Assembly (NCBI GenBank): GCA_017455845.1
Contig: JAFSYY010000032.1
Location: forward strand, 1-64,000
DNA from: Prevotella sp.
GTDB taxonomy: Bacteria > Bacteroidota > Bacteroidia > Bacteroidales > Bacteroidaceae
DNA: 64,000 nucleotides
Reading direction: 5' to 3'
Of the stretch, positions 31,242-39,186 are shown piece after piece; position 1 is the first letter of the stretch, and each line of letters opens with the position of its first letter. The notes beneath the pieces were generated by a model. It was given only the letters and a program-made list of their open reading frames with translations, was not told the DNA's origin and made no database searches. A program made the translations under genes and the position numbers.

Positions 31242-33425
31242 TTACTGGCCGAGGACGACACCCTCGAACGAGAGGCCGGTAGACCAACTCAAGTCAACGC
31301 TCAGACCGAGTGAAATCTGTGCAGAGCGCAGGTCTGGCACGGCCACGATGGCACTTTGCAGTGAATTTTGACCAATGACGAAGTTGGCCTCGGTCATATA
31401 GTCCTGCATGAAGATGCGGCGCTCCTTAATAGTTTTACCAATATTATCACCTGAAGCATAGTAGGGAGGCAGGGCATACTTAGTAGGCCAAGTAATACCA
31501 TCACTATAGTTGCTCTCATCGTGACCTTCGTCAGGATCCAGTTTACCGCTGATATAGAACGTAGCACCGTTGCGAATCAGGTTGTTCATACCCCAGAAGT
31601 CCTTGCCAGAGTTATTGACAAACTCCAAGGCGATATAAACCACATTCTGTTTCTTACCTATATTAGCAGGGTTCCAGTTGTCCCATACCAGTGTGTAGTT
31701 GGCTGTTGACTTGGTACCTTCAGTAGTGTAGTTGGGGATAGCCTGGCTGGGCAGTTCGGAGTCGTAGATGAACGAGTTGAACGTGGGGGTAGCAGCCTTT
31801 GCCACATAGTTCCAGCCCATGGTTTCCTCCACGCCGCCAATCAGGATACCGGTCAGCGTGAATGTTCCTGCACCTACTGTAATGGTAGCATTTTCTTCAG
31901 TTGTTCCCTTACGGTTTTTCTGTATATTGGCATTGTTGTCGTACAAGGTACCTGTACCATAACGAACGGTGGTCTTCAGCAAAGCCGTACCATAGTTGAT
32001 GTTATCCTGCATGGCCACGCTGCGCGTGCTCGAGAGCACATGTCCGTCCTTGGTCCAGTTAGTCCATGAAGACTCACTGTCCCAGTTGGTCACGCCATCA
32101 GGATAATCACTGGTCTGGTGGGAATCATTGGTCACACGTACAGGGCTGTTGCCGAAATAGCAGAGTTCTGCGGGATAGCGATAATTGAAAATGTTGAATG
32201 AACCGCCTGCCTCTCCGGACATGGCGTAGGTGGGCAAGTTCTCGCGGTAAGAGTAGACATTGTTTTCTACATTATATTGCAAGGTGGCGGCCCCCATGGG
32301 AACATGGAAGTTCGTGGGGAAATTATCCATGATTTCTGTAACTAAATTTGTTGCCGTCGTTTCTAAACCAGCAAAATCCTTTACATTTGACAAACCTTGC
32401 CATTTGGATCCAGATACGTCAATGACCTTTGTGATTTGTGACTGTAATGTGGATGCTACAGCCTGTGTAATGGCTTCAGATTTTGAAGTAGGCGTAGCAG
32501 AGGCTACACTGTGGATAATCTGATACAAGTCAGTCAGCATCTTAGCCACGGTAGGACCTGAACCGGCACGGACTTCGTTGGGATAAATGGTGTTGAAATT
32601 GACAAAAGCACTACCCAGAATTTCGCCCAAAGCACACATTGCTGAGGTTTGGTCAGCAGGGCTAATTTCTTTGACTTTGATCTGTGTGCCCTCTATAGTT
32701 ACATAGTCGCTCCATTTGAGTGTTCCAGTTAAATTTTCACCACCATAAGTTACTTGATAATTACTTGTTGTTTGCATTATTTTTGTCAATACGGCGGCAA
32801 TCAGTGTTTCGTACTGTTTGAAAGCCTCCTCGGTGCCGGCACCGGTACCTGCAGGGATACGGCGGTTCAAAGTGAATGAAGTCTTTGACAAGTCTTTGTC
32901 AACATTCCAGATAATATTGCCCTGCTGGTTGTCAGTTCCCGTCTTGATGGCTTTGCCGTAGAACATCAGTGCGTTGGACTCCGTAGGCAGCGACAGTTCG
33001 ATAACACGACGGGAATAAGGAATGGTGCCATCACCTCCTGGTGCAATAGTTCCAGCCCCCATGATGGTTCCCATGTTGTAAATCTTATTGGCGGTGATGG
33101 CAGACCAGATGTGCTCACCGTCATCCAAGGTATAGGAATCACCTGATCCAGCAGTCTTCTTGACGAACGACATCAGCACGGCATTGTCAATACCGCGGAA
33201 GGTCTCTGAGGTAGTGGCCTGTGTGTTGGCCGCACTCATACGCGTGGTGGGTGTATTGCTGGTGGCCACGTTGAACACGAAGTCGGTGGTTACCTCCCCC
33301 GTCTCAGGATTGTACGTCGGGTTCACGTCTGCTACCACGATGTCGTCTTCCGACGAGCAGGCGTTGAATCCGGTGCTTAGCAGGGCTATCGCCCCGGCAT
33401 AAGCAAGAAATTTAATTTTTTTCAT
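31242..33425 (-). CDS. Major-fimbrillin-like lipoprotein, first pilus gene (727 aa)
   Basis: The longest of the fimbrillin paralogues, with lipobox TGFNACSSED and the conserved site TPTTRMSAANTQ...FRGIDNAVLMSF. The middle block NFHVPMGAATLQYN and the late strand SLGLSVDLSWSTGLSFEG match the genes at 24109 and 26266. It follows the DUF3575/OmpA gene by 62 nt and is the first fimbrillin of the series, the usual place of the structural (shaft) subunit in Bacteroidales pilus operons. The signal peptide is followed by a short linker with NPTYNPETGEVTTDF. In contrast to the others, it has no tandem repeat before the TR site. Shaft role is inferred from position. Confidence 0.82.
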   Translation of the reverse strand: MKKIKFLAYAGAIALLSTGFNACSSEDDIVVADVNPTYNPETGEVTTDFVFNVATSNTPTTRMSAANTQATTSETFRGIDNAVLMSFVKKTAGSGDSYTLDDGEHIWSAITANKIYNMGTIMGAGTIAPGGDGTIPYSRRVIELSLPTESNALMFYGKAIKTGTDNQQGNIIWNVDKDLSKTSFTLNRRIPAGTGAGTEEAFKQYETLIAAVLTKIMQTTSNYQVTYGGENLTGTLKWSDYVTIEGTQIKVKEISPADQTSAMCALGEILGSAFVNFNTIYPNEVRAGSGPTVAKMLTDLYQIIHSVASATPTSKSEAITQAVASTLQSQITKVIDVSGSKWQGLSNVKDFAGLETTATNLVTEIMDNFPTNFHVPMGAATLQYNVENNVYSYRENLPTYAMSGEAGGSFNIFNYRYPAELCYFGNSPVRVTNDSHQTSDYPDGVTNWDSESSWTNWTKDGHVLSSTRSVAMQDNINYGTALLKTTVRYGTGTLYDNNANIQKNRKGTTEENATITVGAGTFTLTGILIGGVEETMGWNYVAKAATPTFNSFIYDSELPSQAIPNYTTEGTKSTANYTLVWDNWNPANIGKKQNVVYIALEFVNNSGKDFWGMNNLIRNGATFYISGKLDPDEGHDESNYSDGITWPTKYALPPYYASGDNIGKTIKERRIFMQDYMTEANFVIGQNSLQSAIVAVPDLRSAQISLGLSVDLSWSTGLSFEGVVLGQ

Positions 33426-33487
33426 CGTTTTAAAAAAAGTTGGTTATTATTAGTTGTTTCTTTTCTCGCTTTCAATTTTCTAATTTT

Positions 33488-35209
33488 TCAATTTTTCAAC
33501 CTCTCAATCTCCTTCAGGTTTCTCTGTGCATCGGCATTGCCGTTCTGGGCAGCCTTGCGGAAGTAGGTGAGGGCCTCGTGCTGGCGGCCGGTCATATAGA
33601 GGCTGGTGGCCAGGGCGTTCCATGAGCGCGGGTCGCTGCTCACGCCGTCGAGCAGGGCGAGGGCCTCGTAGTAGCGCTGCTGCTGTATGAGGCTGGCGGC
33701 CTGGTTGATGGTCTCTGCCTCGCGGTCGGGCACACGCTCGAAGTACACGCGCAGGTAGCCGGAGTTACGCTGGTCGGCCATGATATGCTGGTGGAGGAAC
33801 TGCCATGTGCGACCGCCATTGAGCCGGCGCAACCGCTGCTCGCGCTGGTCGGGCGTGGCCTCGCTGTCGATGATGTCGAGGGCCTGGCGCAGTCCCTTCT
33901 CTGTGCTCTCTGTCATGTCGGCGTGACCCTTGCCGTCGAGTATCTCCTGCAGTTGGTCGCGGAACTCAGCCCATGCCTCGCCGCCGTTGTTCAGTTCGAA
34001 GATAGAGTCGGGCACGCTGACCTCCTGTTGTATGTAGCGTTTCAGGGCCTCTGCGCGGTTCTGTGCCAGCCGTTCGTTGCGGTCCTGTCGGCCTTCGATG
34101 GATGCGAAGCCGATGATCTGTATCAGTCGGACGTTGCTCTTGGCGTCGGCGGTGATCTGCCGTGTGATGCTCACGATGCGGTCGAGCGTCTCTGCGTTCA
34201 GGCGGAAGTCGCGCCGCAGGTCGGCCTTGTCGAGCGGGAAGTGCACGTAGAGAGCACCCGAGTCGCGGCGCATGATGCGTGTGCGGTCGTAGGGCCGGTA
34301 GTCGGCCATGCTGCGCAGCACGGGGTTGTCGGGCATCAGCATGTCGGCCGTGGTCTCTGGTTTCACGGGGCTCACCGTCAGCACGGGCATGACAGGCTCC
34401 ACGGGTGGCAGCACGACGGGCATGGGCAGGCGCTTCAGCGGGTCGAGCACAATGTTGAGTGCCAGTTTAGGCAGCAGGAACGGCTTGCTGTCCTTGCCTA
34501 TCCTGGTGCCGCAGTGGCCGCAGTTGAACTGGTCGTACCAGGCATAGCCGGCGCCGATGCCGCCCTCGGCCTCCAGGCGGAAGAGCCTGCTCAGTCGCCA
34601 GGAGTAGCCGTAGAACAGGCCCGCGCCTGCCAGGTCGCCCTGCCGGCGCTCGTCGTGCACGGCCTTGTACATGCCGAAGGGGAACGTCACGTTGCCCACG
34701 TTGAAATGGCTGTAGAACACGTTCACGCCCCAGTATGCGCCGTTGTATATCTTATAGTCTAAATCGTCAAATTCGTGTGATTCGCCATATTCGTAATCCC
34801 TGTTTTTTCCATGTCTCTTGTTCCAGTGGCGCAGTTCGGCGGCCACAAGCACGTGTTTCCATTTCTTGTCATTTGCCAGCGACCAGGCGTTCAGGCCGGC
34901 GTTCATGCCCAGCGACCATCTGTTGCCGAGGTCATAGTCGAAGCCCAGGTTAGGCGTCAGCGTGGCTGCCCATACAAGGTTGGTGCGCAGGGCGAAGCGC
35001 GACGGCTGCCATAACACCGGCTGCTGGCCGTCCTGTTGGCTGTCCTGCTGGCCGTTCTGCTGGCTGTCCGCTTGCAGGCTGTCCTGCTGGCTGTCCGCTT
35101 GCTGGCTGTCCGCTGCCCTCGTTGTGCCCGGCGTGCAAAGTAGCAACGCGAGCATCACGATGGTGATGTAGCAGGGCATGCTGTGAATATGACGGTTTAT
35201 AGTTTTCAT
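33488..35209 (-). CDS. DUF3575/OmpA-like outer-membrane protein with TPR tail, head of the pilus operon
   Basis: A 573-residue exported protein (signal peptide YITIVMLALLLCTPGTTRA). After it come seven DSQQ/DGQQ-like repeats (ADSQQADSQQDSLQADSQQ), then an eight-strand barrel-like region starting FALRTNLVWAATLTPNLG, typical of DUF3575. Near residues 315-400 lies an OmpA-like domain (IIGFASIEGRQDRNERLAQNRAEALKRY) that may bind peptidoglycan. The last 70 residues (YYEALALLDG, WNALATSLYMTGRQHEALTYFRKA) are TPR/Sel1-like. DUF3575 proteins commonly stand at the head of fimbrial operons in Bacteroides and Prevotella and may take part in pilus export or anchoring. Stop codon is 62 nt from the first fimbrillin start. 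The 343-nt region upstream holds the likely operon promoter. Confidence 0.82.
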   Translation of the reverse strand: MKTINRHIHSMPCYITIVMLALLLCTPGTTRAADSQQADSQQDSLQADSQQNGQQDSQQDGQQPVLWQPSRFALRTNLVWAATLTPNLGFDYDLGNRWSLGMNAGLNAWSLANDKKWKHVLVAAELRHWNKRHGKNRDYEYGESHEFDDLDYKIYNGAYWGVNVFYSHFNVGNVTFPFGMYKAVHDERRQGDLAGAGLFYGYSWRLSRLFRLEAEGGIGAGYAWYDQFNCGHCGTRIGKDSKPFLLPKLALNIVLDPLKRLPMPVVLPPVEPVMPVLTVSPVKPETTADMLMPDNPVLRSMADYRPYDRTRIMRRDSGALYVHFPLDKADLRRDFRLNAETLDRIVSITRQITADAKSNVRLIQIIGFASIEGRQDRNERLAQNRAEALKRYIQQEVSVPDSIFELNNGGEAWAEFRDQLQEILDGKGHADMTESTEKGLRQALDIIDSEATPDQREQRLRRLNGGRTWQFLHQHIMADQRNSGYLRVYFERVPDREAETINQAASLIQQQRYYEALALLDGVSSDPRSWNALATSLYMTGRQHEALTYFRKAAQNGNADAQRNLKEIERLKN

Positions 35210-35499
35210 TTTTTCTTATAAAGTGTAGTCAATGTCGTTTAATCTATAATCAATGCTCTCAAGGCCTTTTTATGGTAATCATTCAAAATTATCATACAAA
35301 TGTACAAATTTTTCACATAAAGTATATATAAATAAGTGAACAAAATGTTAATTTTAACCCTTTTTGGCTTATTAGGGGGGGGTGTTAACAAAAATTTATA
35401 TAAAAAAGAGCCCTTCTTGCGCAACCGCTACTCATCTTTCTCGCCATTTCTTTATGCCGCATGAATTGTTAATTATACTTTAAAAATCAGCGAGAGTCA
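35210..35499. promoter_or_regulatory. Intergenic control region of the pilus operon with a G8 tract
   Basis: This AT-rich region separates the divergent pilus operon and nif3 family gene. On the minus strand TACATTTG (35304-35297) fits the TAnnTTTG box; its -33 element is weak. About 70 nt upstream of that box is a run of eight G (35375-35382). Such runs are prone to slippage and drive phase variation of surface genes in several bacteria, which is a possibility here and not shown. A short ORF on the minus strand (35239-35424) has no recognisable features and is not called. Confidence 0.5.
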
Positions 35500-35529
35500 T
35501 TGGCTAATGAGAAAAAAGCATTAACTTTG
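35500..35529 (+). promoter_or_regulatory. Promoter of the nif3 family gene
   Basis: TTGG at 35500-35503 and TAACTTTG at 35522-35529, separated by 18 nt, match the Bacteroidota sigma-ABfr pattern. The GTG start lies 23 nt downstream. Confidence 0.65.
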
Positions 35530-35552
35530 CACGTTCAAAAAACGATAGAAGC

Positions 35553-36560
35553 GTGAAAATACAGCAAGTGCTCGATGCCCTTGAACGATTCGCGCCCCTG
35601 CCGCTGCAGGAAGGCTGGGATAATGCCGGCCTGCAGATTGGATTGACAGAGGCGGAGGTTTCAGGGGTATTATTGTGTCTGGACGTGACCGAACAGATTG
35701 TCGACGAGGCCATCAGCCGTGGCTGTAACCTCGTGGTGAGTCATCATCCGCTGCTCTTCCATGGCCTGAAGCGCATCAGCGGCCAGGACTACGTGCAGCG
35801 CACGGTGATGAAAGCCATCAAGCACGATATCGCCGTCATCTCCATGCACACCAACCTGGACAGCGCCTTGGGCGGCGTCAATTTCAAGATTGCAGAGCGC
35901 CTCGGGGCAACGCCGCTGCCCCCCGGCGGGGAAACCGCCGGGCACGGAACGCCAGCGGCGGGGGCACCGCCGCTGCCCCCCGGCGGGGAAACCGCCGGGC
36001 ACGGAACGCCAGCGGCTGGGGCAACGCCGCTGCCTCCCGGCGGGGAAACCGCCGGGCACGGAACGCCAGCGGCGGGGGCACCGTCCGTGCCCAGCGGTTT
36101 TCCCGCTGGGGCACCGTCCGTGCCCAGCGGTTTTCCCGCTGGGGAAATGTCCGTGCCCAGCGGTTTTCCCGCTGGGAAGATACCCTGGGTGCTGGCTGCG
36201 CTGCCCGCCCCCATGGAGGCCGGCGCTTTCGTGGCCCTGGTTAAGGAGCGCTTCGGCGTGGCCTGCGCCCACTGCAACGCGCTGCTGCGGCGCCCCGTCA
36301 GCACGGTGGCCATCTGCGGCGGTGCCGCCGACTTCGTGCTCGACGAGGCCATCGCCGCCGGTGCCGATGCGTTTATCACGGGCGAGATGCACTACCACGT
36401 GTTCTTCGGCCATGAGCAGCAGATACAAATCTGTGTCATCGGCCATTACGAGAGCGAGCAGTTTACCGCCGAGGTGCTGCGCGACATCATCCGGCGTGAC
36501 TGCCCGGGCGTGAAGACCTTCATCGCAGAGACAAACACGAATCCCATCGTGTATTGTTGA
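35553..36560 (+). CDS. Nif3-like dinuclear metal centre protein with a 90-residue repeat insert
   Basis: Homologue of the Nif3/YbgI family, hexameric proteins with a two-metal site and no settled function. Ligand motifs are visible: SHHP at residues 63-66, NLDSALGG near 101-108, and HYHVFFG plus GHYESEQF near the C-terminus. Between residues 118 and 209 the protein holds three units of 19 residues (PLPPGGETAGHGTPAAGAP) and three of 11 residues (SVPSGFPAGAP). Without these 90 residues it is 245 long, the normal family size (E. coli YbgI is 247). The insert is encoded by REP-like hairpins (35905-36176) and lies between two conserved blocks, so the protein probably tolerates it as a surface loop. 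The start is GTG at 35553; no in-frame ATG fits better. The next gene, a C4 zinc ribbon protein, is its usual neighbour. Confidence 0.88.
   Translation: MKIQQVLDALERFAPLPLQEGWDNAGLQIGLTEAEVSGVLLCLDVTEQIVDEAISRGCNLVVSHHPLLFHGLKRISGQDYVQRTVMKAIKHDIAVISMHTNLDSALGGVNFKIAERLGATPLPPGGETAGHGTPAAGAPPLPPGGETAGHGTPAAGATPLPPGGETAGHGTPAAGAPSVPSGFPAGAPSVPSGFPAGEMSVPSGFPAGKIPWVLAALPAPMEAGAFVALVKERFGVACAHCNALLRRPVSTVAICGGAADFVLDEAIAAGADAFITGEMHYHVFFGHEQQIQICVIGHYESEQFTAEVLRDIIRRDCPGVKTFIAETNTNPIVYC
35905..36178. repeat. REP-like hairpin array in the nif3 family gene (3 x 57 bp, 3 x 33 bp)
   Basis: Three 57-bp units each hold CCCGGCGG-GGAAA-CCGCCGGG then CACGG (35922-35942, 35979-35999, 36036-36056). Three 33-bp units hold CCCAGCGG-TTTTC-CCGCTGGG in the opposite orientation, preceded by CCGTG (36090-36110, 36123-36143, 36156-36176). 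Stem bases differ between the two groups but stay paired. Both unit lengths are multiples of 3. Confidence 0.9.
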
Positions 36561-36609
36561 GGGGCCAATGTCTTAAACCCGAATGACCATTAATGCCCCC
36601 ACGAATGAT

Positions 36610-36672
36610 CACGAATAATAACTATCACGAATAATAACTATCACGAATAATAATTATCACGAATAATAATTG
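36610..36672. repeat. 16-bp tandem repeat between nif3 family gene and zinc-ribbon gene
   Basis: Four units of CACGAATAATAACTAT, the last one truncated, in the 129-nt gap. They have no clear palindrome and no gene. A Bacteroidota promoter is not evident, so the zinc-ribbon gene is probably read from the nif3 family promoter. Confidence 0.8.
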
Positions 36673-36689
36673 AAAGTATCATTGAAGTT

Positions 36690-37553
36690 ATGGCAAAGAA
36701 AGACCCAACAGACTTGACAGTGGAAGAGCGCCTGAAAACCCTCTTTCAGTTGCAGACGGCCCTGTCGGCCATCGACGAGAAGAAAGCACTCCGAGGCGAA
36801 CTGCCCCTGGAAGTAGAAGACCTGGAGGCCGAGATAGAAGGCCTGAACACCCGCATCGAGCGCATACAGAGCGAGGTGGGCGAGTTTGAGCGCGCCATCT
36901 CGCAGAAGAAAGGCGAGATCATCGAGGCCCAGAACAGCGTGGAGCGCTACAAGCAGCAGTTGAACGACGTGCGCAACAACCGCGAGTACGACACCCTCTC
37001 GAAGGAGATAGAGTACCAGAGCCTGGAGATTGAACTCTGCAACAAGAAGATCAACGAGGCCCAGCACCGCATCGCCGAGAAGCAGGAGGAACTGCAGGGC
37101 AGTCAGGCCATACTGGCCGAGAAGCAGGGCGACCTGGAGGTGAAGAAGAGCGAACTCGACGAGATTATGGACGAGACGCGTGTGGAGGAGGAGAGACTCA
37201 AGGAGAAGGCCCATGAGTATGAGTCGAAGATTGAGGCACGCCTGCTCACCTCGTTCAAGCGCATCCGCAAGAACGCCCGCAACGGCCTGGGCATCGTCTA
37301 TGTGCAGCGCGACGCCTGCGGCGGCTGCTTCAACAAGATCCCGCCCCAGCGTCAGTTGGACATCAAGATGCACAAGAAGATCATCGTCTGCGAATACTGC
37401 GGCCGCATCCTCATCGACCCCGAACTGGCCGGCGTGAAGACGGAGAAGCCGGTAGTGGAGGAGAAGAAGTCCTCACGCCGCCGTGCCGCCGGCACCGGCG
37501 TGCGCAAGTCGGCATCGTCGAAGAAGACCACCGACGCCAACGATATGGCGTGA
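36690..37553 (+). CDS. C4-type zinc ribbon coiled-coil protein (DUF164/CdsZ family)
   Basis: A 287-residue protein with a long coiled coil (about residues 30-190, LQTALSAIDEKKALRG onward, many EKQEEL-type heptads) followed by a C4 zinc ribbon: CGGC at about 210-213 and CEYC near 231-234. The tail is Lys/Ser/Ala rich (SSRRRAAGTGVRKSASSKK). The family (zf-RING_7, formerly DUF164) occurs next to nif3 in many bacteria. The Chlamydia member CdsZ and the Helicobacter HP0958 relatives are linked to secretion or RNA/flagellar control, but the role in Bacteroidota is unknown. It starts 129 nt after the nif3 family gene and ends with two stops before the convergent HSDR_N gene. Confidence 0.88.
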   Translation: MAKKDPTDLTVEERLKTLFQLQTALSAIDEKKALRGELPLEVEDLEAEIEGLNTRIERIQSEVGEFERAISQKKGEIIEAQNSVERYKQQLNDVRNNREYDTLSKEIEYQSLEIELCNKKINEAQHRIAEKQEELQGSQAILAEKQGDLEVKKSELDEIMDETRVEEERLKEKAHEYESKIEARLLTSFKRIRKNARNGLGIVYVQRDACGGCFNKIPPQRQLDIKMHKKIIVCEYCGRILIDPELAGVKTEKPVVEEKKSSRRRAAGTGVRKSASSKKTTDANDMA

Positions 37554-37555
37554 AA

Positions 37556-38011
37556 TTAAAGAGAAGCGTATTCGGGAATATCCCTTAGGAACTGGTAGGT
37601 CTGATGCTCGTAGTCCATGCGGCAGCAGTAGTGCTGGAGGCCGTTGCTGACCACGAGGAAGTCCACGTGCAGCAGGTGGTTGTACACCGAGATCTGGTCG
37701 AAGACCCGCTGCGTGATGGCCACGTCGGGAGCCTTGTACTCAATAATCATCTGCGGCTGCAACACCTTATTATATAATACGGTGTCGCAGCGCAGTTTTT
37801 TTTCGCCCACCCGCAACTCCACCTCGTTGGCCAGCAGGCCCTTCGGGTAGCCCTTGTGACCGACGAGGAAATGCACGAAGTGCTGGCGCACCCATTCCTC
37901 GGGTGTCAGAGCCACATAGCGGCGGCGCAGGACGTCGAAGATCTGGCGCTTCCCGTCCTGCTCGCGCCATCTGATGTCGTATGGAGGCAGGTTTATTTCC
38001 ATTTTTTTCAA
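37556..38011 (-). CDS. HSDR_N-type (type I restriction R subunit N-terminal-like) protein
   Basis: A 151-residue protein matching the HSDR_N_2 domain: an endonuclease-like core with VELRVGEKKLRCDTVLY and MIIEYKAP, which supply the D...ExK pattern of the PD-(D/E)XK fold. It is a stand-alone domain, without the helicase and specificity parts of restriction enzymes, and sits in the same neighbourhood (beside holA) in many Bacteroidetes. It starts 84 nt from the divergent holA start and ends 2 nt from the convergent zinc-ribbon gene. No restriction-modification partner is present in the window, so a role in housekeeping DNA metabolism is more likely than defence. Confidence 0.82.
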   Translation of the reverse strand: MKKMEINLPPYDIRWREQDGKRQIFDVLRRRYVALTPEEWVRQHFVHFLVGHKGYPKGLLANEVELRVGEKKLRCDTVLYNKVLQPQMIIEYKAPDVAITQRVFDQISVYNHLLHVDFLVVSNGLQHYCCRMDYEHQTYQFLRDIPEYASL

Positions 38012-38016
38012 ATTAA

Positions 38017-38060
38017 TTTGCTATTTCACTCACTTATTCGTACCTTTTTTCGTACCTTTG
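38017..38060 (+). promoter_or_regulatory. Promoter region of holA
   Basis: TTTGC at 38017-38021 is 20 nt from TACCTTTT (38041), and a second box TACCTTTG lies at 38053-38060. Either could serve as the -7 element; the second fits the consensus TAnnTTTG best. The holA start is at 38096. Confidence 0.55.
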
Positions 38061-38095
38061 TAGCCGCAAAAGTACAAAAAAATATTCAAAGTACA

Positions 38096-39124
38096 ATGGC
38101 AGAGACCAAAAATATGACCTATCAGGGCATTATGCAGGAGTTGGAGGCCGGCACCTACCGGCCGGTGTACTACCTCCACGGCGAGGAGTCGTATTATATC
38201 GACAAGATCTGCGACTATATCGCCGAGCACGCGCTGCAGCCCGAGGAGCGTGACTTCAACCAGACCATTTTCTTCGGCAGCGATGTCACCGCCTCGCAGA
38301 TAGCCGATGCCGCCCGCCGCTATCCGATGATGGCCGAGCGCCAGGTGGTCATCGTCAAAGAGGCTCAGAACCTGAAGCAGACCGACGCGCTGGAGAAGTA
38401 TATGAAACAGCCGCTGCAGAGCACTGTGCTCGTCATCTGCCACAAAAACGGCAAGATTGACGGCCGCAAGCGCGAATATGTGAAGGCCATACAGCAGGCG
38501 GGCATCCTCTTCGAGAGCCAGAAACTGCGCGACCGCGACCTGCCTGCCTTCATCGACGGCTATCTACGGCAGAAGCATGTCAGCATCGATACGAAATCGA
38601 CGATGCTCATCGCCGAGTCTATCGGTGCCGACCTGAACCGGCTCACCAGCGAACTCGACAAGGTGCTGCTCAGTCTGCCAGAGGGGGATAGGAGGGTGAC
38701 GCCCCAGGTGGTGGAGGACCAGATAGGTGTGAGCAAGGATTTTAACGGTTTCGAACTGCGCGATGCCATTGTCAACCGCAACGTTTTCAAGGCCAATCAG
38801 ATTATCAATTATTTTGACAAAAATCCGAAGGCTGGCAGCATCTACTCGTTTCTCCCAATGCTCTTTAATTATTTCCAAAACTTGATGATTGCCTTTTATG
38901 CCCCGAAAAAAAACAGTCAGGAAGGTGTGGCAGAGTGGCTGGAATTGAAGTCACCGTGGGCAGCCAAGGACTACATGACCGGCATGAGAAATTTCACGGC
39001 GATGAAAACGATGCAGATAATTTCCAAACTACGTGAGATTGATGCCAAAAGTAAGGGTCTGGACAACCCAAACACCCCTCCAGGGGAGTTGATGAAGGAA
39101 CTAATTTTTTACATTTTGCACTAA
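38096..39124 (+). CDS. holA: DNA polymerase III subunit delta (clamp loader)
   Basis: The ATG at 38096 gives 342 residues, starting MAETKNMTYQGIMQELEAG; the frame is open further upstream but that part overlaps the promoter and the divergent gene. Typical delta features are YYLHGEESYYIDKICDYI at the N-terminus, MMAERQVVIVKEAQ, VLVICHKNGKIDGRK, and the domain III region (AIVNRNVFKANQIINYF, SIYSFLPMLFNYFQNLM). Delta opens the beta sliding clamp as part of the clamp loader. It is followed by a clear terminator at 39161-39185. Neighbouring HSDR_N-type gene is divergent. Confidence 0.92.
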   Translation: MAETKNMTYQGIMQELEAGTYRPVYYLHGEESYYIDKICDYIAEHALQPEERDFNQTIFFGSDVTASQIADAARRYPMMAERQVVIVKEAQNLKQTDALEKYMKQPLQSTVLVICHKNGKIDGRKREYVKAIQQAGILFESQKLRDRDLPAFIDGYLRQKHVSIDTKSTMLIAESIGADLNRLTSELDKVLLSLPEGDRRVTPQVVEDQIGVSKDFNGFELRDAIVNRNVFKANQIINYFDKNPKAGSIYSFLPMLFNYFQNLMIAFYAPKKNSQEGVAEWLELKSPWAAKDYMTGMRNFTAMKTMQIISKLREIDAKSKGLDNPNTPPGELMKELIFYILH

Positions 39125-39160
39125 AAAAGCCCATTTTTCGGCTCCAGATTTTCTAGAATG

Positions 39161-39186
39161 AGCACCCGCCAAGGGTGCTTTTTTTA
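39161..39186 (+). terminator. Rho-independent terminator of holA
   Basis: AGCACCC (39161-39167), loop GCCAA, GGGTGCT (39173-39179), followed by a T6 run. It lies 37 nt after the holA stop. Confidence 0.9.

Noticed and set aside
35239..35424. Short minus-strand frame of 61 codons
   Set aside because: Low-complexity AT-rich sequence in the pilus control region that spans the G8 tract; no motif.
37556..38011. Restriction-modification or defence island
   Set aside because: Only a stand-alone HSDR_N-type domain is present, next to holA; no methylase, helicase or specificity subunit.
37856..38095. N-terminal extension of holA by 80 residues
   Set aside because: The part upstream of 38096 overlaps the divergent HSDR_N gene and the promoter boxes and does not resemble the delta subunit.
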